In this document: one piece after another, positions 1 through 14,097 of the stretch
Layout of the letters: each line of letters opens with the position of its first letter
Position numbering within the stretch: the first letter of the stretch is position 1
NCBI GenBank assembly: GCA_016801885.1
Contig: CM028886.1
Span: 2,862,501-2,926,500 of the forward strand
Direction: 5' to 3'
DNA from: Toxotes chatareus
Taxonomy: Eukaryota; Chordata; Actinopteri; Toxotidae
DNA length: 64,000 nt
The notes under the pieces: model-generated
Database searches by the model: none
Seen by the model: the letters and a program-made list of their open reading frames with translations, nothing else
What the model was told of the DNA's origin: nothing
Made by a program: the position numbers and the translations under genes

Positions 1-1765
1 TCACTGTTTTAGATCAGTGAATATTTTGAACAAGATACAAAGAGTAGAAATATGAAAATAAATCTATTTCCTCCTCCTGTTGTGGTTGTGTAGTTGCCAA
101 AATGAGGTTCAGTTCCTATCATACGACCTTGAGCACGGCGCTGAACCGCTTTCGCTTCAGTCATTCTGAGTCATTCTTCCAGGAACTTGAATTGACAACT
201 CTGAGATGAAGTTATTGTTGTGAAAAATAATTCCTGTGTTCGGGGCACAAAAGCCTGAACAGCCTCATCCTTCTCTCTCTTCCTGTGAAGGACACGTGCT
301 GTTTACTCCTCACGCCTTTATTCCTTTGCTGTTTCCCCCAACTCTCAAGCGTGACATTTTACGAAAGGTATCCAAGCTTGTCCCTGTGAGTGACTTCAGC
401 TCTGCCGTGGTCATCAACTGCCTCATTTCCACACATTTAAACAGCTATTAATTAGCAAAACACTGCCCATTTAATTAAGATTAAAGCCCACTGAATTAAA
501 TTGGCTTTGTGTTATTATGGGTCTGGAATTTAAAGCTGGAAGATTTTTTTTTTTAGAAAGAATGCAACTGAAAAAATTGTGTTGTAACAGAAGCTAACAG
601 GTTCCCAAGATAAATCCAAGGAGATAAAAAGGTGATTAAAATGATAAGAAATCAAAATGTATATTGCTGTTGCAAAGTTACACAGACTTTTCTCTGACTT
701 TCTTTTGAATTTGATAACGTGCTTGTGACTTTGTTCGGTGGGGTCACAATTTTTAACGTGAACAAACCAAAGAGCCTTTTCGAACATAAAAAATGTGTTT
801 GTTGTTTTCTTTGGCTTCCGCTTGCGTCTGTTACAGACCACCTTTCCCAAACCTTTCTCTACAGGAAGTTTCCTAAACCGGAGGGAAAAGCTGGTAAGTC
901 CCACATCCGTGAAAAACTCTTTTTGGAATTTAAGCAAGGATTCCTTTCGATCAATTGGATCGACTGAATTGAACATGATTATGTGTCACATGCTCATTCT
1001 ATTTATACTTCTAAACTTTCTGTCTCTAAGACTTATTTCTAGACTCCGCTGACGTATTGATTGAATTTCAGTGAGAGCTTAGAGCTGTTGATTCCGGGGC
1101 CTCGGCCTGCTTCAGATTTTATTTCTACCAAACTTCTCTTCCCCTCTGCTCTCTCTTTATCGACCCGTCTGTCTGTGTCATTCTCTAAACTTCACACTAA
1201 AAACAAGTCAGGGCAGCAGTTTGGCCCAGAGGCAGCGCCAGCCACAGAAACAAAGCTCTCTGGTTTGGTCTTTAAAATTGATGGGGGTAATGTACCACAG
1301 CCAAGACTCAGTACCTTCTGGGTAACTGATAATAAATCTGCCCCGCCACAATGCCTCTGAACATGGCACCGAAGACTTAACTTTTTAGTTTTGTTCAATT
1401 GATCTTTTAAACTTAGACAAATGAACCCACTGATTCAAAGACGAGTGTGACGCCTGCAGGGCACACAAAAACAAGATCTTGACAGATGTAGTTTCATTGG
1501 GGTTTCTATATTTTTTCATCAGAAACTTGCTGCTTTGTGGGAAAGGAAAGGTCCTGCATCTTTCTTTTTCTTTAAAATCCCTTGTTAGCCTTACATAAAT
1601 CTAAGAAATACAAGCCAAGGTACAGCCTGACAGAAAGAGACGACAGATAACTGATAACTACTGTGAATACTTTCATGCCTTTTCTTTTTGAATTTGAAAT
1701 TAATTGTGCTTCCAAACTCCTTCCAGTTTTTAAATGATGCTTTCACTTAATTTTTTGCGCCTCAC
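1..1765 (-). other. cspg5: cspg5 intron 3 (partial)
   Basis: This follows the donor of exon 3 (GTGAGG on the minus strand just below 1766) and runs off the left edge. I looked for the conserved cytoplasmic-tail exon of CSPG5 on the minus strand and did not find it, so the remaining exon or exons should lie outside the window. No other gene or repeat is evident here. Confidence 0.7.
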
Positions 1766-1954
1766 CTGCGCTTGCGCAGCTTCTTGTTCTCCGTCTTGAG
1801 CACGTGGAGCTTCTTGGCAAAGCAGACGATGATCATGAAGAGCAGCAGGACCACCAGAGCCGAGGCGCCCACGGCCAGACACATCACCTGGAACTCTGTC
1901 ACCACCGACTCGCAGCGGGCACCCTTGTGCCAGATGTAATCCTGGACGTTACAT
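1766..1954 (-). CDS. cspg5: CSPG5 exon 3: end of EGF module, transmembrane span, juxtamembrane tail
   Basis: The exon is 189 nt between a CAG acceptor and a GTGAGG donor. It joins exon 2 in phase: AG from exon 2 plus A makes Arg, followed by Cys-Asn-Val-Gln-Asp-Tyr-Ile-Trp-His-Lys. The Cys after the junction (about residue 373) and the Cys of GARC (about 386) complete the six-cysteine EGF pattern begun in exon 2. A hydrophobic span at about residues 393-415 (core ALVVLLLFMIIVCF) is followed by a basic stretch ending KKLRKR, as expected for a type I membrane protein with a cytoplasmic tail. The order EGF, membrane span, KTEN-type juxtamembrane sequence is the CSPG5/neuroglycan C arrangement. 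The tail continues in an exon outside the window. I see no lesion. Confidence 0.93.
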
Positions 1955-1969
1955 CTGAGTCAGAGACCG

Positions 1970-2212
1970 AGAAATAGGAGTGGACAGAGAGAACGGAGAG
2001 AGAGAGAGGGGTTGGAAGGGATAAAGGTGGAGAGAAAAATCGGCATTTGAGGAAAGAAATGGTAGATGACAGAGGAAAAGTTTTGAAATTTGGAGACGTC
2101 GCCGAGAGGGAACAGGGAGAATGAAAAAGTAAGAGGTGTGAAATAAAATGAGGAATGAGCAGAGAGGAAAAGGGGAAAGAAAACAGAGAGAGAGAAACAA
2201 AAGAAGAAACGG
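1970..2212. repeat. Purine-rich (GA/GGA) tract next to exon 3
   Basis: About 240 bases almost free of pyrimidine runs on the plus strand, directly upstream of the exon 3 acceptor in the minus direction. On the transcribed strand it is therefore an extended polypyrimidine stretch leading into the splice acceptor. Confidence 0.7.
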
Positions 2213-2740
2213 TTAGTGGGCTTCTTGTGATGCTGAATTGTGTGTAAGCATGCATTCATAGCTAGGACATATATTTGGGCTGTAAGCATCGTTTAACAGT
2301 CAAGTATGCTTTGAATGTTCAGGATTTCCTCTCTGTTCCTCATTATCTTTAACTGCTTTGGTGCGGAATCTAAAAAGCTCTTCATATGTGGCTCTAAATA
2401 AAGGTTCAAATGTTCCACAACATCTTGCGTGTTACATAAATCTTTAGTGTGATGGTGAAGTAATCGACTGCGGGCACGTTAGCAGGATGAGGGCCGACGG
2501 ATTTTGAATGACGTTTTATTCAAAAAAAGCATAATGTCACCACTTTCTGTGTCTGAAAATAGAAAATGGGGGGAAAAAGGGCCGGGGGCGATTTTCTGGC
2601 TATAAACACACTCCCTGTCATATACAAACACAAACAGAGACTATATCAAACACACACATGCACACTCATAAAAGACATTTGTGCCTATAAGATCTAACAC
2701 AATGCATATGCACATCCACGTGTATGTACATCATGGGCAC

Positions 2741-2805
2741 ATCAGAATCAGAAAAACTTTAATGATCCCTGCAGGGAAATTGCTTAATGTGGACACACAC
2801 ACACA
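2741..2805. repeat. Remnant of a teleost dispersed repeat (AATCAGAA...TTTAATGATCCC type)
   Basis: The phrase AGAATCAGAAAAACTTTAAT followed by GATCCCTGCAGGGAAATTGC matches from memory a very common teleost interspersed motif. It is short and truncated and leads into a CA-rich stretch. The family name is uncertain. Confidence 0.5.
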
Positions 2806-3110
2806 GAAAAACACACACAGCCGCCATCTGAGTCCCAGACTCCCTCCATAGCCGTCTGGCAGAGTACGGTGTCCGCCCGGGGACATAAACGACAGGCAGA
2901 TGGCTTTGTCTACAGACTGTTTGGCAGAGTAAAACGGCAAATCTATTTCACCACTTAATGAGACTGAAACGCTGCCTCGCTGTCACATGAGTGGAAAAAT
3001 GTGTGGCTGTGCATTTTTCTGACTCTGTGCCCACAGGAGCTGGTTTTAAACTATAGATGAAAAGACCTCAGCTGATTATGATGATGGCCTGTGTGTGGAC
3101 AGTTTTACAT

Positions 3111-3425
3111 TATGGGAGATACCTTTATCTACTGTCTTGCTGAGAGTTAAATGAGAAGATTAATTGCCAGGTGGCATTTTTCTTAGCTTAGCACAAAGCT
3201 AAGTGCTAAGCTTTGCTTCGCACAAAGCTAAGCTAAGCAGTACTATGATTAAACAAGATACACGTTAATTCAGCTTTAGGGGTGTAGGTAGGCGTATTTT
3301 TAAACTTTGGACTGATTCAGGCTGACTGTTTCCCCTGTTCCCAGTCTTTATGCTAAGCTAAGCTAACAAACTCATTCATGTCATCCAGGTCTCAGCAAGA
3401 AAGCAAAAATGTCGAGCTATGCCTT
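3111..3425 (+). repeat. Dispersed teleost repeat with GCTAAGCTAAGCTAAC motif, copy 1
   Basis: It contains CTTGCTGAGAGTTAAATGAG, a CCCAGTCTTTATGCTAAGCT core and an AGCAAGAAAGCAAA end. A second copy with the same order of landmarks lies at about 29775-30105. An internal patch around 3185-3237 repeats AGCTTAGC/GCTAAGCT and could form hairpins. It looks like an old interspersed element; I cannot name the family. Confidence 0.6.
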
Positions 3426-4424
3426 TAGATTTGCTGATGGGATAATTGCATGAATAAGCAGGTGTGCATAAAGCTTGGTGATTGTAGACCCCCCCCGCCC
3501 CATACACACAGAGAGATGAGGGAGCAGAAAGTGAATGGAGGTGTCGGGGTATCAGGGTGTACGGCCGCTCCTGCTATGCCCTCTCCATGCTAAGCAGGCT
3601 CCATTCACCGGCCGACTTCCTGTATCCTTCCTGAATCCTTGATGCTTTTTTTTTTGCCAGCTGAAGGGAAACAAGGGCAACAAGCCAGGAGACATTTTGA
3701 GTGTAAGTGTGAAAGAGTGAGAACGATGATGCCTTATACCACATTTTCAAGGAGACGTCGATGCACTCAACCATCCTGCGTTCCTACAAAGAGGAGGTTT
3801 ATGTAAGTCAGGGTTGGATGGAGGGGAGGGATGCAAATGGAGAGGGGGAGAGAGAAAGAGCGGGAGGTGCATAAAGATGATGGCGAGCAAGCGAGTGAGG
3901 ATGTGCAGGTCGCCACGGCAACCCAGCTGAGCGGCAAACGCAGCAGATGTGGCGCTGACATGCCATTCCATCACACGCACGCATCCTGGCACAGCCGTCC
4001 AGAGGGACACGTCGCGTTTCAGCGGCTGGTGTCCGTTTCTTTTTCTTCTTCTTTTTCTTTCTTCCTCTCTATTTCTTCGCTCCTCTCCATTTTTCCTCCC
4101 TCCCTCCCTCCCCTCCTCTCTCCTTCATCCTCCTCTCTCCTTCATCCACCTCTTCCCTCCTGCACTTTGCCAAGCGCCTCCAGCTGAATCACGTCTCTGC
4201 TTTCAGTTTGTGCAACTGATTTTCTTTTTTTTCTTTCTCTGACATTAGGAGGAAAACACAACAGTTCAAGGTGAATGTTTTATGAAAGGTTTATAAATAA
4301 AAGCTAGTGCTACCTGTGTATGCAAAGCCGGGTGTTTCTTATTCCTCTAAGTCATAGAGCTCCACCACTGTCCAAAGACTATTAACCAGACTAAGAGTCT
4401 ACTCTAAAAACTATTGTCAGGCTG

Positions 4425-4600
4425 TGCTTAGGTGCTACGAGGAAAACGCTAACATCAGCACAATAACAGGATCAAAATGACAGCACTAACATGCTGATGA
4501 GGAGCAGGTGTAATGTTTACAAGCATGTTAGCATGATATCATTAACCAGACAACTTAGGATGATGGGAGTGTCACTAGTGTGAGCTGATCTGTGACTGAA
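4425..4600 (+). repeat. Dispersed teleost repeat (GCTAACATGCTGATG type)
   Basis: Phrases such as GCACTAACATGCTGATGAGG, GGTGTAATGTTTACAAGCAT and GTTAGCATGATATC are typical of a decayed interspersed repeat of percomorph fish. It is non-coding and its boundaries are approximate. Confidence 0.45.
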
Positions 4601-7600
4601 AGGCCCAAGTTTGGGGAAATAGCCACGCTGTCAAAGCTATGAGGGCTGCAGAACACCGAATGTGGATCAGTCCGCAGCTGAAAATAGTCCCCAATAAATG
4701 TACAATAGTTACATTTGCTAAAACTACAGTGCCCAGCTGTTTTAAGAAATGACAGTCTTTTTTAAAAGTTAAATTACATTCTGCTGATTTAAAATGACAC
4801 ATGGGCGTCTGACAGCCGCAGGAAAGGAAAGAAGGCCAGACAGTATAAATAAGACATTGCTGGCTCTGGTCTTTTCATGTAATTTGTCAATAATATGAAA
4901 AAAACAGAATGACATTAGCCTTATCCATTGAGACTTCTGGAACATAGTTTAACAAACTGACACAAGAGGAAATATTTCTTGGCTGAATTTTAAAGCCAGT
5001 CTTTAAGAGTGGATTTCCTTCCCCAGAAGTCTCACGTCCAGGGCAGCTGCACAGAGCAGAAATGACTCCTCGCCAGAGACAAAAAAAAAACTTCTCCTGT
5101 CAAACCTTTGTTTAACGTTAACAGCACTGACTCCTCTCTGGCTGAGGTGTGTGGACCCACTCCGTCCCCCTATAAAACCACAGCAGAGCTTTTTCCTCCC
5201 CAACTCGTCATTATCTCCATTGGTGTGGCTCAACACAGCTGCTTTTAAAGCAGAGTCGCGGCCCAGCGGGAACACAGAAGAATTAGAATCGGGGTGGCCA
5301 GAGCCACATTACAATGAGCTAACAAATCCCTTCAATATTTACCTGATTAGGCTGGCCCGCCGGGGCGACAGAGGGAAAGGGAGACAGAGAAGGAGCGAGA
5401 GAGTCTTTAATTTAACTTGCAAAGGGTGACAATGGTGCAGATGTGGCTGTAGCCCTCTAATAAGACCCCCTGTTGGTTTTGATGAGGAGTAATGGAGGGT
5501 GAAAAGGGATGAGATTGGGTGGCTACTGAGGAGACGGGCAGGGGAGGAGAGGGAGGTTTGCAAGGTCAGTTCAAGACAGAAGGATCAGCTGGTGTAGGTC
5601 CAAAGGCTGGCAGAGGGCAAGCAGTGGTGGGTATTTCTAGGAACTGAAAATACTGACAATGTGCAGATTTGCTGAGAGCAAGAATTGTACAGATGTTGGC
5701 ACAAAAAAAAAAAGCAGTGACATTTAGTGTAACCTGAAGTTTTGCAGATTTCATTTTTTTGTCTGATGATCTGATGGTGAAACCGAAACTGAGTGCACCC
5801 ATAACTGGTGCTGGCAAAATCCCTCACTGGGAAAGACAACTGTCCAATGACCTGACTCACTGTGTTTCTTTGTAGTAATGTTGTTGTGTCCCACATCTCA
5901 ACAACTTAATGAGTCAAATGTACAACACAGCTAGTTTTAAAAATGGAGTTATCTTTTCCGTGGCGCTGGCAATCAGAAACATTTTACCTCTGCAGGGAAG
6001 ATGTGTTTTCTATGTTTTTGTCCCATTTTTGTATGGGTTGTGTTTGTTTGTGAAACACAGGATGAAAGATTTCAGTAAAGTTTGCTTCACAGTCGTCTAA
6101 TTGTGTTATTTTAATGACAGAAAATTTTTGGAAAATTTTCTGCCTCAAAATAGGCGGCACATTTCCTTCAAAATTGTTTTGGAAAAATCTTGCTAACTAA
6201 CAAAGACATCACAAACACATCACAACTCCTTAGCGGAATTTCCTTGGTGGAGGTCCTGTATGTGATCTGTCAGCCTACATGTCTGTTTGTAAAGGGAAAG
6301 CACATTTTCCATATGGATGGAGAACAAGCTGAAGGGAGAAACATATTTTAACAAGGTCTTTGGAACGGCAGAGGAAGAACAACCAAACAGAAGGCCGGAT
6401 CTAAAAGAGCTGCATGTGCACTGACAGGAGAGGGCACAGCAGGGTGTTTACTGAATATTTTAGCATAAATCCTATTTTTGCATTAAAACAAAACTATTTT
6501 TAAACATTTCTTCCTTGAAGCAAAACACATTTTCTTATGCAACAGCTGCAAATAGTGAGAAGGAAGGAAAAACCGGGTTACTTCTGCAGCACCCATGTGG
6601 ATGACAAAAGGCCAGCAGAGGACAGGAGAGGGTACAGCTTCTGTCACCAGCTCAGGCTGTAAAACATCATCTTTGATACTGTCTCAGAAACAAAACCTCA
6701 TTTGAGTTTCTTTGCTGAATAAAAGCAAACTTTCTCATTACACCGAGGGCTTTGGGAGGGGAAGAGGAACCGCGGGTCAGGCTGAGGACAGGATTAAAAA
6801 ACTGGATTCGATTTTAAAATACTGACAGAGAAGAGGAGGAGAGACTGTGGACACAGAGTTTGATCTCATCTGATTAGATGGTTTTATGGGAAATTTAATG
6901 AAGGAGGACAGAGGGTAAAAGTTTATAGGTTTTTTGTTTTAACAAGAAAAATACGCCTGACTGGATTAGAATGATGCAAAGTCAATATAAAATAGCTGTG
7001 TGACTTCACAGATTCAGAGACATCACTGATAATTGTCCCCTCCACATTATTAGACATGAACTGTGTTTTTTCTTTTCTTTTCTCAATCTTCTTTTTTTTA
7101 AATGTGAAATTCCAGATAGGTTTGGTGCATTAGGCCTCTAAAATATATTCAAATTAAACAATATGAGATGGGAACACTCTGCACTCTTTGGTTGAACTGT
7201 TCACAAACCATAAACATATGCAACCTGTTACAAGGGTGGTGAGTAGGCACTGCTTTGCTTAAAAAGCTCCCAAACCTAAAACAGTCTGCAGAGCATTACA
7301 ATGGTTTTACACCATGATTGGCATTTGGCATCTGCAACATCTTTAATGGTATCACAGGGGCTTTTACCAACCAAAGTCAGCAAATTAAAATAAAAAAACT
7401 GAGCCTCCACAGTATTTCATTTAATGTTTTATGCTTTATTGCATGTTCTTGTGCTGCTTTAACTATATGTTAAAGATATTTTCCACCGTAGTAAACAATT
7501 AAGTTGAATTCTATTTTATTTTTCTATTATATTCTGTTTTAATGTTACCATAAAATCGCTGCATGCTCAGACTGCAGACACTGTAAACTCTGCTCCATCT

Positions 7601-10181
7601 GAAACACACATGTAATTGTATTATTTTAGGTCAGAGGCTTTTTGTCTTTCATCAGCTGTACTCTTAGGTTTGCCAGAGGCATCCAGTCCCCTGCACCACA
7701 TTCAAAACAAACCAGCTTAAATAAAATATCACTACATCGGCTTCCATTATGCAGATGGAACCATTATAACCTCATTAGCAGGCACAGTGGGAAGAACACT
7801 GTTCCATTCAATCAGTCAGTAATGCTAAATCCCTTGATTTGATGACGACATAATCTGTGGCCTCCATTTTGCATTAGAAGAACCTGACCAATTCAAACCG
7901 TGGTCATAACGTTTAGATCATTTCAGACATTTTCTCAAGTGAAGTAGTTCATTTTCCAGGGTCTGGGGCAAATGAGAAGGTAACAGGAGATCTGTGTTTC
8001 TATAGGAGCTCCCGAACGGTGAAAACACTTCAGTTCCTACAGTCCAATAAAATCCAAAGATACACACAGCAAGTTAAAAAAGCGAGGCAGGAAAAACACA
8101 TTCAGTTGGTACACACTTGCCTCCTGTTTGCCATCCAAAACAATTATTTTCATTTTACTGGGGAGCAAAATTTAAACACCCAGTTTAGTACATTTCTGTT
8201 TGCTCGTCACATTTGCATTTACATTTTCTGCAGAGTCGTCTGTCTCTGCTGTCAACAGACTGTGCCCAGTGCTAACCTTCATGCTATCATATACAAAGAG
8301 AGGCTGGTTAATGCTGCAAATGACTCACTCCACATGGATCTGTGGTGGCGACTGAAACCAAAACCTATTTAAATAAACCCCCCGAGTCCCCGGAGAGCAC
8401 TCACAACACCATAAACTGCAAACCAATTACTGGTATGCAGATGTGTCCCATGCCTGCAGTTACCACAACCGTCAGCCATTGAGAGGATGAATCCACTGAA
8501 AGCACCTCGACTTCTGACCCTGACAGGAAAACAGCTTATAAGCATTGAAGACGCTCAGGAAGGCAGACACACAGATTCCTCCTGACACACTTAAATGATG
8601 AAGAATAAATTTGGATATTGGTCAGTTAGTGCGTCTTTACAGAAAAAAAAAAAAATCATTAAGTTTGATGGACAGATCAGCCTTTGAACTTTGTCCCACC
8701 AAAATTTATTTCTGCGAAATTGTGGCCCAAAATCAGTTAATTTCAATCGGATGACTATGATCAGAGGATTTGTTCTCAGAGACAAAGAAAATTTATGCAG
8801 TGAAATCACACTGAAGTTATTATATTAGCCGTGTCTTATGAATCACGATGTCACCGAGCCTCCAGCAAAACCAATTTTGTGAGTAGGCGCGAATCAAAAG
8901 CTGCTCTGTGGTCCAGAATCATACGAATGGAACAATTTTTTTTTATTCTGAGATCATTTCTAACTTATTTCAGAGCAGCCTCACTGCTTTACCTTGCTGT
9001 GAAACCAGACTCTAACTTCTATAATAAGGTGTTTTTGTTTAGGTGCTTTGTTCCAGCTTTTCCAGCATTTTGCTGAGGAACAGAAGGTTGGAAATTGGTC
9101 TGTACTTGATTAAGCTACTTGAGGCCAGAATAATCCTTTTTTTTTTTTTTTGTAGTTTTGAAAATACTTCGTAAATGACCGGTTTTCAACCGAGGAATGG
9201 TTGCAAACAGAAACCTAGATCAGCCGACAGCCAGTCTAAGAAGTTAGTGAAGAAACTGGTTAGAAGGGGATCCAGGTCACTGAATTCTGAGCTGAATTTA
9301 GTCTGAGTGTTGTAACGATATTTCTGGTGACAGAGCTGCTTCATCGATTGCTTTGCCAGAGTTTGACTTAGACGTACATTTTATGCATTGTTGCGCTTAT
9401 GTATAAGAAAGTTTAGGAAAATGGTTTATGGCTAACAAAGCTTTACATTCAGGTGAAATTATTTAGTGCATTGAGGTAAAATGTCCAGTATCTATAAGGA
9501 CAATAATTATAATCAAAGTTTAAATTGTCATTTACTCTTTACATTACTAGTGGCTGGTTGTATTTTGGGATCATACCATTTGTTTCAGCTCAAAAAAACG
9601 CACAACAACTCTGGTCCTTCTGCATATTGACGAACCTGGCCCACACTATTTCCTCTTTACTACTCTTTCAAAATAAAAGCTCAAGACATGGTTCAATGCA
9701 GCCTGTTAGAACTGCCCACATAAAGATTAATAAAAACCCAACGACTCTGTCATTGTTTGCGTGTGTGTGTTCATCAATGTGTGCGTTTGTGCAGTGAACC
9801 AAACTGTCCAAAGTTATCCTGCAGTACGACGACAGCCGCAAAGAACAAATTTCTGCGTGTGAGTGCAGTCAACAATTGAATACGTCAGGCCAGACTACCT
9901 TTGGCAAAAACAAACCGTGTGTGTGTGTGTGTGTGTGTTTTTGTCCTGGCCTTCTCAGCAGGCATAAATCTCCTGTGTGTTTGACCTCTGGCCTGATTCC
10001 ATGACCCCACGCTCTTTGACTTGGAAGTGATCCCTAATACACCAATAATCCTGTGTGTGTGGGGGGGTTTGGGGTTGTTAGTTGTGTATTTGAGTGTGTT
10101 TCCATGATGTGATCATGAAATCTAAAATGGATACAAACTGCTGTTGGTGCTCAAAGCTTCCCGTAATTACATCAAGCTGCA

Positions 10182-10183
<2 letters not shown>

Positions 10184-10227
<44 letters not shown>
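10184..10227. repeat. (CA)n microsatellite
   Basis: About 22 uninterrupted CA units inside cspg5 intron 2. Confidence 0.95.
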
Positions 10228-10229
<2 letters not shown>

Positions 10230-13200
10230 AAATTCGACCTGGCTCGCCCGAGTCGTTTCCATACTGGCAGGAGTTATAAAGTTCTGACTCACTCAGTTTC
10301 TCTTCCACCTCCTCACTTTTTTTCTGTCGAGCTCTCACTCTCCTCTTTCTCTCAGTCTCTCTTTCATTTCCTGCTTATCGTTTCTCGATCTCTTTTTCTT
10401 CCGATCACTCTTTCACTCCTTTCAATTTCCCTCCCCGGCTCTTTCTCTCAGTATCTGCATTTTTCTCTCATAAACAGTCAGAATATAAACACCCTCCCTG
10501 TTGTGCTTTCTTTCAGTTTCCCTGACACACACCCTCGCTCCTTCCCTCCCTCCTTTTTCTCATCTGTTTCTCCGAATATGGTCTTCAGTCCTGCAGCTCT
10601 AGAGGAGGGAACGATTTATGATGCTAAAACTGTCAGATCCCATCACTCAGTGAAAAGAGAGATAGCATGTGCTGTAGCAAAACTAACAACAGACACTATG
10701 TGTCACGGCTTGTTTGGTTTCCAGTTCGCAACCTATACTTCTTCCACTTACAGCCACGCATAACGTTAGCCTATACGCCACTCTCTGATGGCACTATGCT
10801 CCAAACCAGTTGATGGAAATGTGCCAAATTCACATTCTTTTTTTTTTTTTGCTTCAAATTTGCTGCAACTGTTGCCATTTATTTAAAAATCAATCATTTC
10901 AGACACAGTTTAAGCCCACTGCTGTTCAAAAAAACCAAAAAATCTTGAAGCAGTGAGGCCTGCAGATACGTATTTCTGTCTGTAAGAAAGACAAACGTCA
11001 GGCTGCTCTGAGGTCAGTTAACATGCACTTCAAAGGGTCGTGTGTTTTACTGCAGAGGTCTAAAGGTCCAAACATTCATCCTGCTGTAATCGAATTGGCC
11101 TGATGTATGAGGCAGCTTCAGCTCAGCTGCACGCACCAACACGCACATGATCTAACAGCTTCACATGTACACGCAAACTCAGTCACATGTGTAATCAGAC
11201 ACACAATCATGCCTAAACACACACACACATACAGAGGAACATATCGGTCCTCATCTGTGCCAGCGTTCCATTGACCCATATTGCTGCTTTTGCCCAGCAG
11301 TCAAACGCCTCTCAGTAACTCTCCAGCCCTCGCCTGACTCACTCTCTGGAGGTTCATCAGTGCTACTATCTGCTGACTGAGGTCCAAAATCTGCCCTAAA
11401 TATCTGGATCACGTTGTCCGCTTAGCAAGAGTTTTTCAGCATCGCTGTGTGAGTGTCGCTCCACTTCCCTCTCAGTCGATAACACTTATAATCTGTTGAT
11501 CTGATACAACAGCGGTGATTATTTCTGCATCCTGCTCGGCCACTGACTCCTCCAAAGACTTATAACAGCTCCTTTCTCAATTGATCTGTGTTTTTTAATG
11601 AGATCCAATCCATGTTAAATCAGATTTGTATCTCGAAAATAGTTAAAAATCATTAACGTTAGCGTTAATCACTATTGGGTGTGTGTGCACATAGAAGGAA
11701 TCTGGCAAATTGAAAATTTTTATTCCAATTTATTGATCCTCACACTTTGCTGCAAATTCAGTTCATTCAAAATTAACTGGTGCCATCAGTGGATCGTTCC
11801 TGTCCATATCGACTTTGGTGAACTTTGACACCGTGAAACTGTGACTATCGGCAAGCTAGCTAGCTTATTATAGAGAGTTATTATAGAGTTAGCAGCTCGC
11901 CAGCTAGCCCTTGATGCTGTGGTCTGCTGGATATAACCTTGAACTGAGGGCATGGGGTCACAGGTGGTGGCCCGGGATATAAATCTCTGGCTCTGTTATT
12001 TTAGAGCGGGTAAATCTGGGCTGTGTAGATGTTGTTGCTTTGGTTCAGACTGAAATGTCTCTGGAACTTCAGCGTGTGCGTGTTTGTGTGCACATAACAG
12101 TGTTTACAGTGTCAGTCAGTGTAATATTTTCTATCCATCAGCTCCAGTCAGGAGGCTGACCCCCTCTGTGCATAAATTTGCATGCTAAGCTGTGCAGCTG
12201 TTCACTAATTGGACGTCTCTCCCCGCTGATTGGCTGGTTCATTCATTTCATGATTATGGGGAAATGTAATGTAAAATCGCAGCTTTTCAGAAATGAGAAA
12301 TCTATGTTTATGTGATCGACAGCACCAACACACGCTAATAAAAACAAAAATCACCCCCCGAGCTGACATTGTTAGATCTCATCAGTCTGAGATGTTTACA
12401 CTTTTCCAGATGTGTGGTTTTTTTTTTTGTTTGTTTTTTGGTGATAAACTGGCTGCTACCAGACGACTGTGGTGTGTAAATTGTTTTCTGTGCCTCTCAC
12501 AGGATGGATCTCTTCCTGCACAAATGCTGAAACATCAGTTCAAAATGGCGGCTGAACGTGAAACGGGAACCTTTGAGTTCTGCTCTACAAGTAAGAAAAC
12601 TACTGACATCCTAATCCTATTGAACAGAGTCTTTCTCAGTCGTAATGTGTGTGGTTTGCTTCTTGTGTTTAGATAGGGGTGGTAGCTTTTTGAAAAATTA
12701 TGTAAAATCAGTTTATTCAATTACTGTTTATTCAAGTTATGTATTTAGAGCCTGTTATGAACATCATTCACTCTATTAGGGTGGATTTTACAAAATATTG
12801 GAGCATAATAGAGGAACAGAGAGGAGGAGGTTATGATGATATGACTCTCACTGCAGATCGTACAGGTTTGTATTCCATTCATTATGCTGATTATTATGAA
12901 CAACATTATCAGCATTAGAAATCGGACAAAGTACGCATCTTTCTCACATCTATAGCAGCTCTAATCCTGAACCCAGCACGCTGATGTGATGTGATGTTTT
13001 TGTTTTTTTTTAAACTCGAGGGTAGCTGTTCACATCACAGATCGGGACGTTTTAATCCACAGATGTGCTGTGATTGTTGACTTTCAGATGCACCGGTAGA
13101 GGACTCACATTGAGCTGAAACTACTCTGTGGCTTACACCATATTTTATATCTCATATCTCTTAATCCCTCTGACTTTTGACCTCCACCCAGATTCATCAC

Positions 13201-14097
13201 CACGACAACCCCATCGGATCGAGAGGTCGAGGGAAGTCATTACTGCAGTTTGTGGTTAAAGCCTGGAAAGTAAGTCATATATATAGTAATGTTTATGGAC
13301 GTGCACAATATGAAAATAATATCACTATGAGGTTCAGTGTGTGCTTACAGGTGACCTAGTTTGTCAGTGAACATTGAATTTCAGTTTCTGTGCATTTGTT
13401 CATGCTTATGCTCATTTTATTGTGTGTCTGTGTGTGTGTGTCTGCGGACAGTTTGCATGACTCCAGCTCTCACAAGGGAAAACCAAATCCCAGAATACAG
13501 CCTGGCAAACGAGGGGACATTTCCTCGTAAAGGCTCTTGTTTAAAACAACAGTAACGTGCTGGTTTCTATTCTGCACTGAGCTTTTCCACATGGTCCTGA
13601 CCAGAGAGCAGCTGACAGTCTCGGCTGACGGAACATTTTTACATACCAGGACACATTTATTGTTGATTAAACATGCAAATGAGTGACCCTCATGAAGTCT
13701 ACAGCAGCTGCACATGAAAACAGTTTTTTAATTCTTTTAAATCTTTTTTTTTTTAGACAAGCCAGCTCGGTTCCAAGAACGGCAAAGTTCGCTGGTCCAC
13801 CACAGTATCAATAATGTTCAATAATCAATATGTTTTGCTGAATCTACATCACAGGACGTCCTGCAGCATTAGCCTCTGGCAGTTTCTACTGTTTCAGTGG
13901 ATGTACAAATAACAATCACACATGTCCATGCTTTTGGATTGGACTTAGTTGTGACTCTGAGATGAGTGCATGTGATTTCTGACCTGTAAAATGAGTGTTG
14001 GTGCAGCTTATGGGATCTGCAAAGTTGAGGACTATACATTGCAGACTGGCAGTGGCTTGCTTTGGGTGAATGTGTTTGTGTTTATGTCAAGTCATAC

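Larger units (their letters stand above)
1955..14097 (-). other. cspg5: cspg5 intron 2 (about 12.1 kb)
   Basis: The intron between exons 2 and 3 splits the EGF module. It holds simple repeats and decayed dispersed repeats listed separately, plus pyrimidine-rich stretches at about 4025-4170 and 10310-10570 and a short GT tract near 9919-9938. Short open frames inside it have no recognisable domains or splice context, and I take them as chance. I see no nested gene or RNA gene. Confidence 0.85.

Noticed and set aside
7640..7960. Possible conserved non-coding element in cspg5 intron 2
   Set aside because: It looks unique and not repetitive, but conservation cannot be judged without another genome.
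8830..9330. Stretch in cspg5 intron 2 that reads like a decayed exon or repeat (GAACAGAAGGTTGGAAATTGG)
   Set aside because: I could not recover a domain, splice sites or a second copy in the window. It may be an old repeat, but the support is too weak to call.
9780..9940. CRISPR-like or other array from regular GT-rich pieces
   Set aside because: Only simple dinucleotide repeats, with no spaced direct repeats. The window is vertebrate nuclear DNA.
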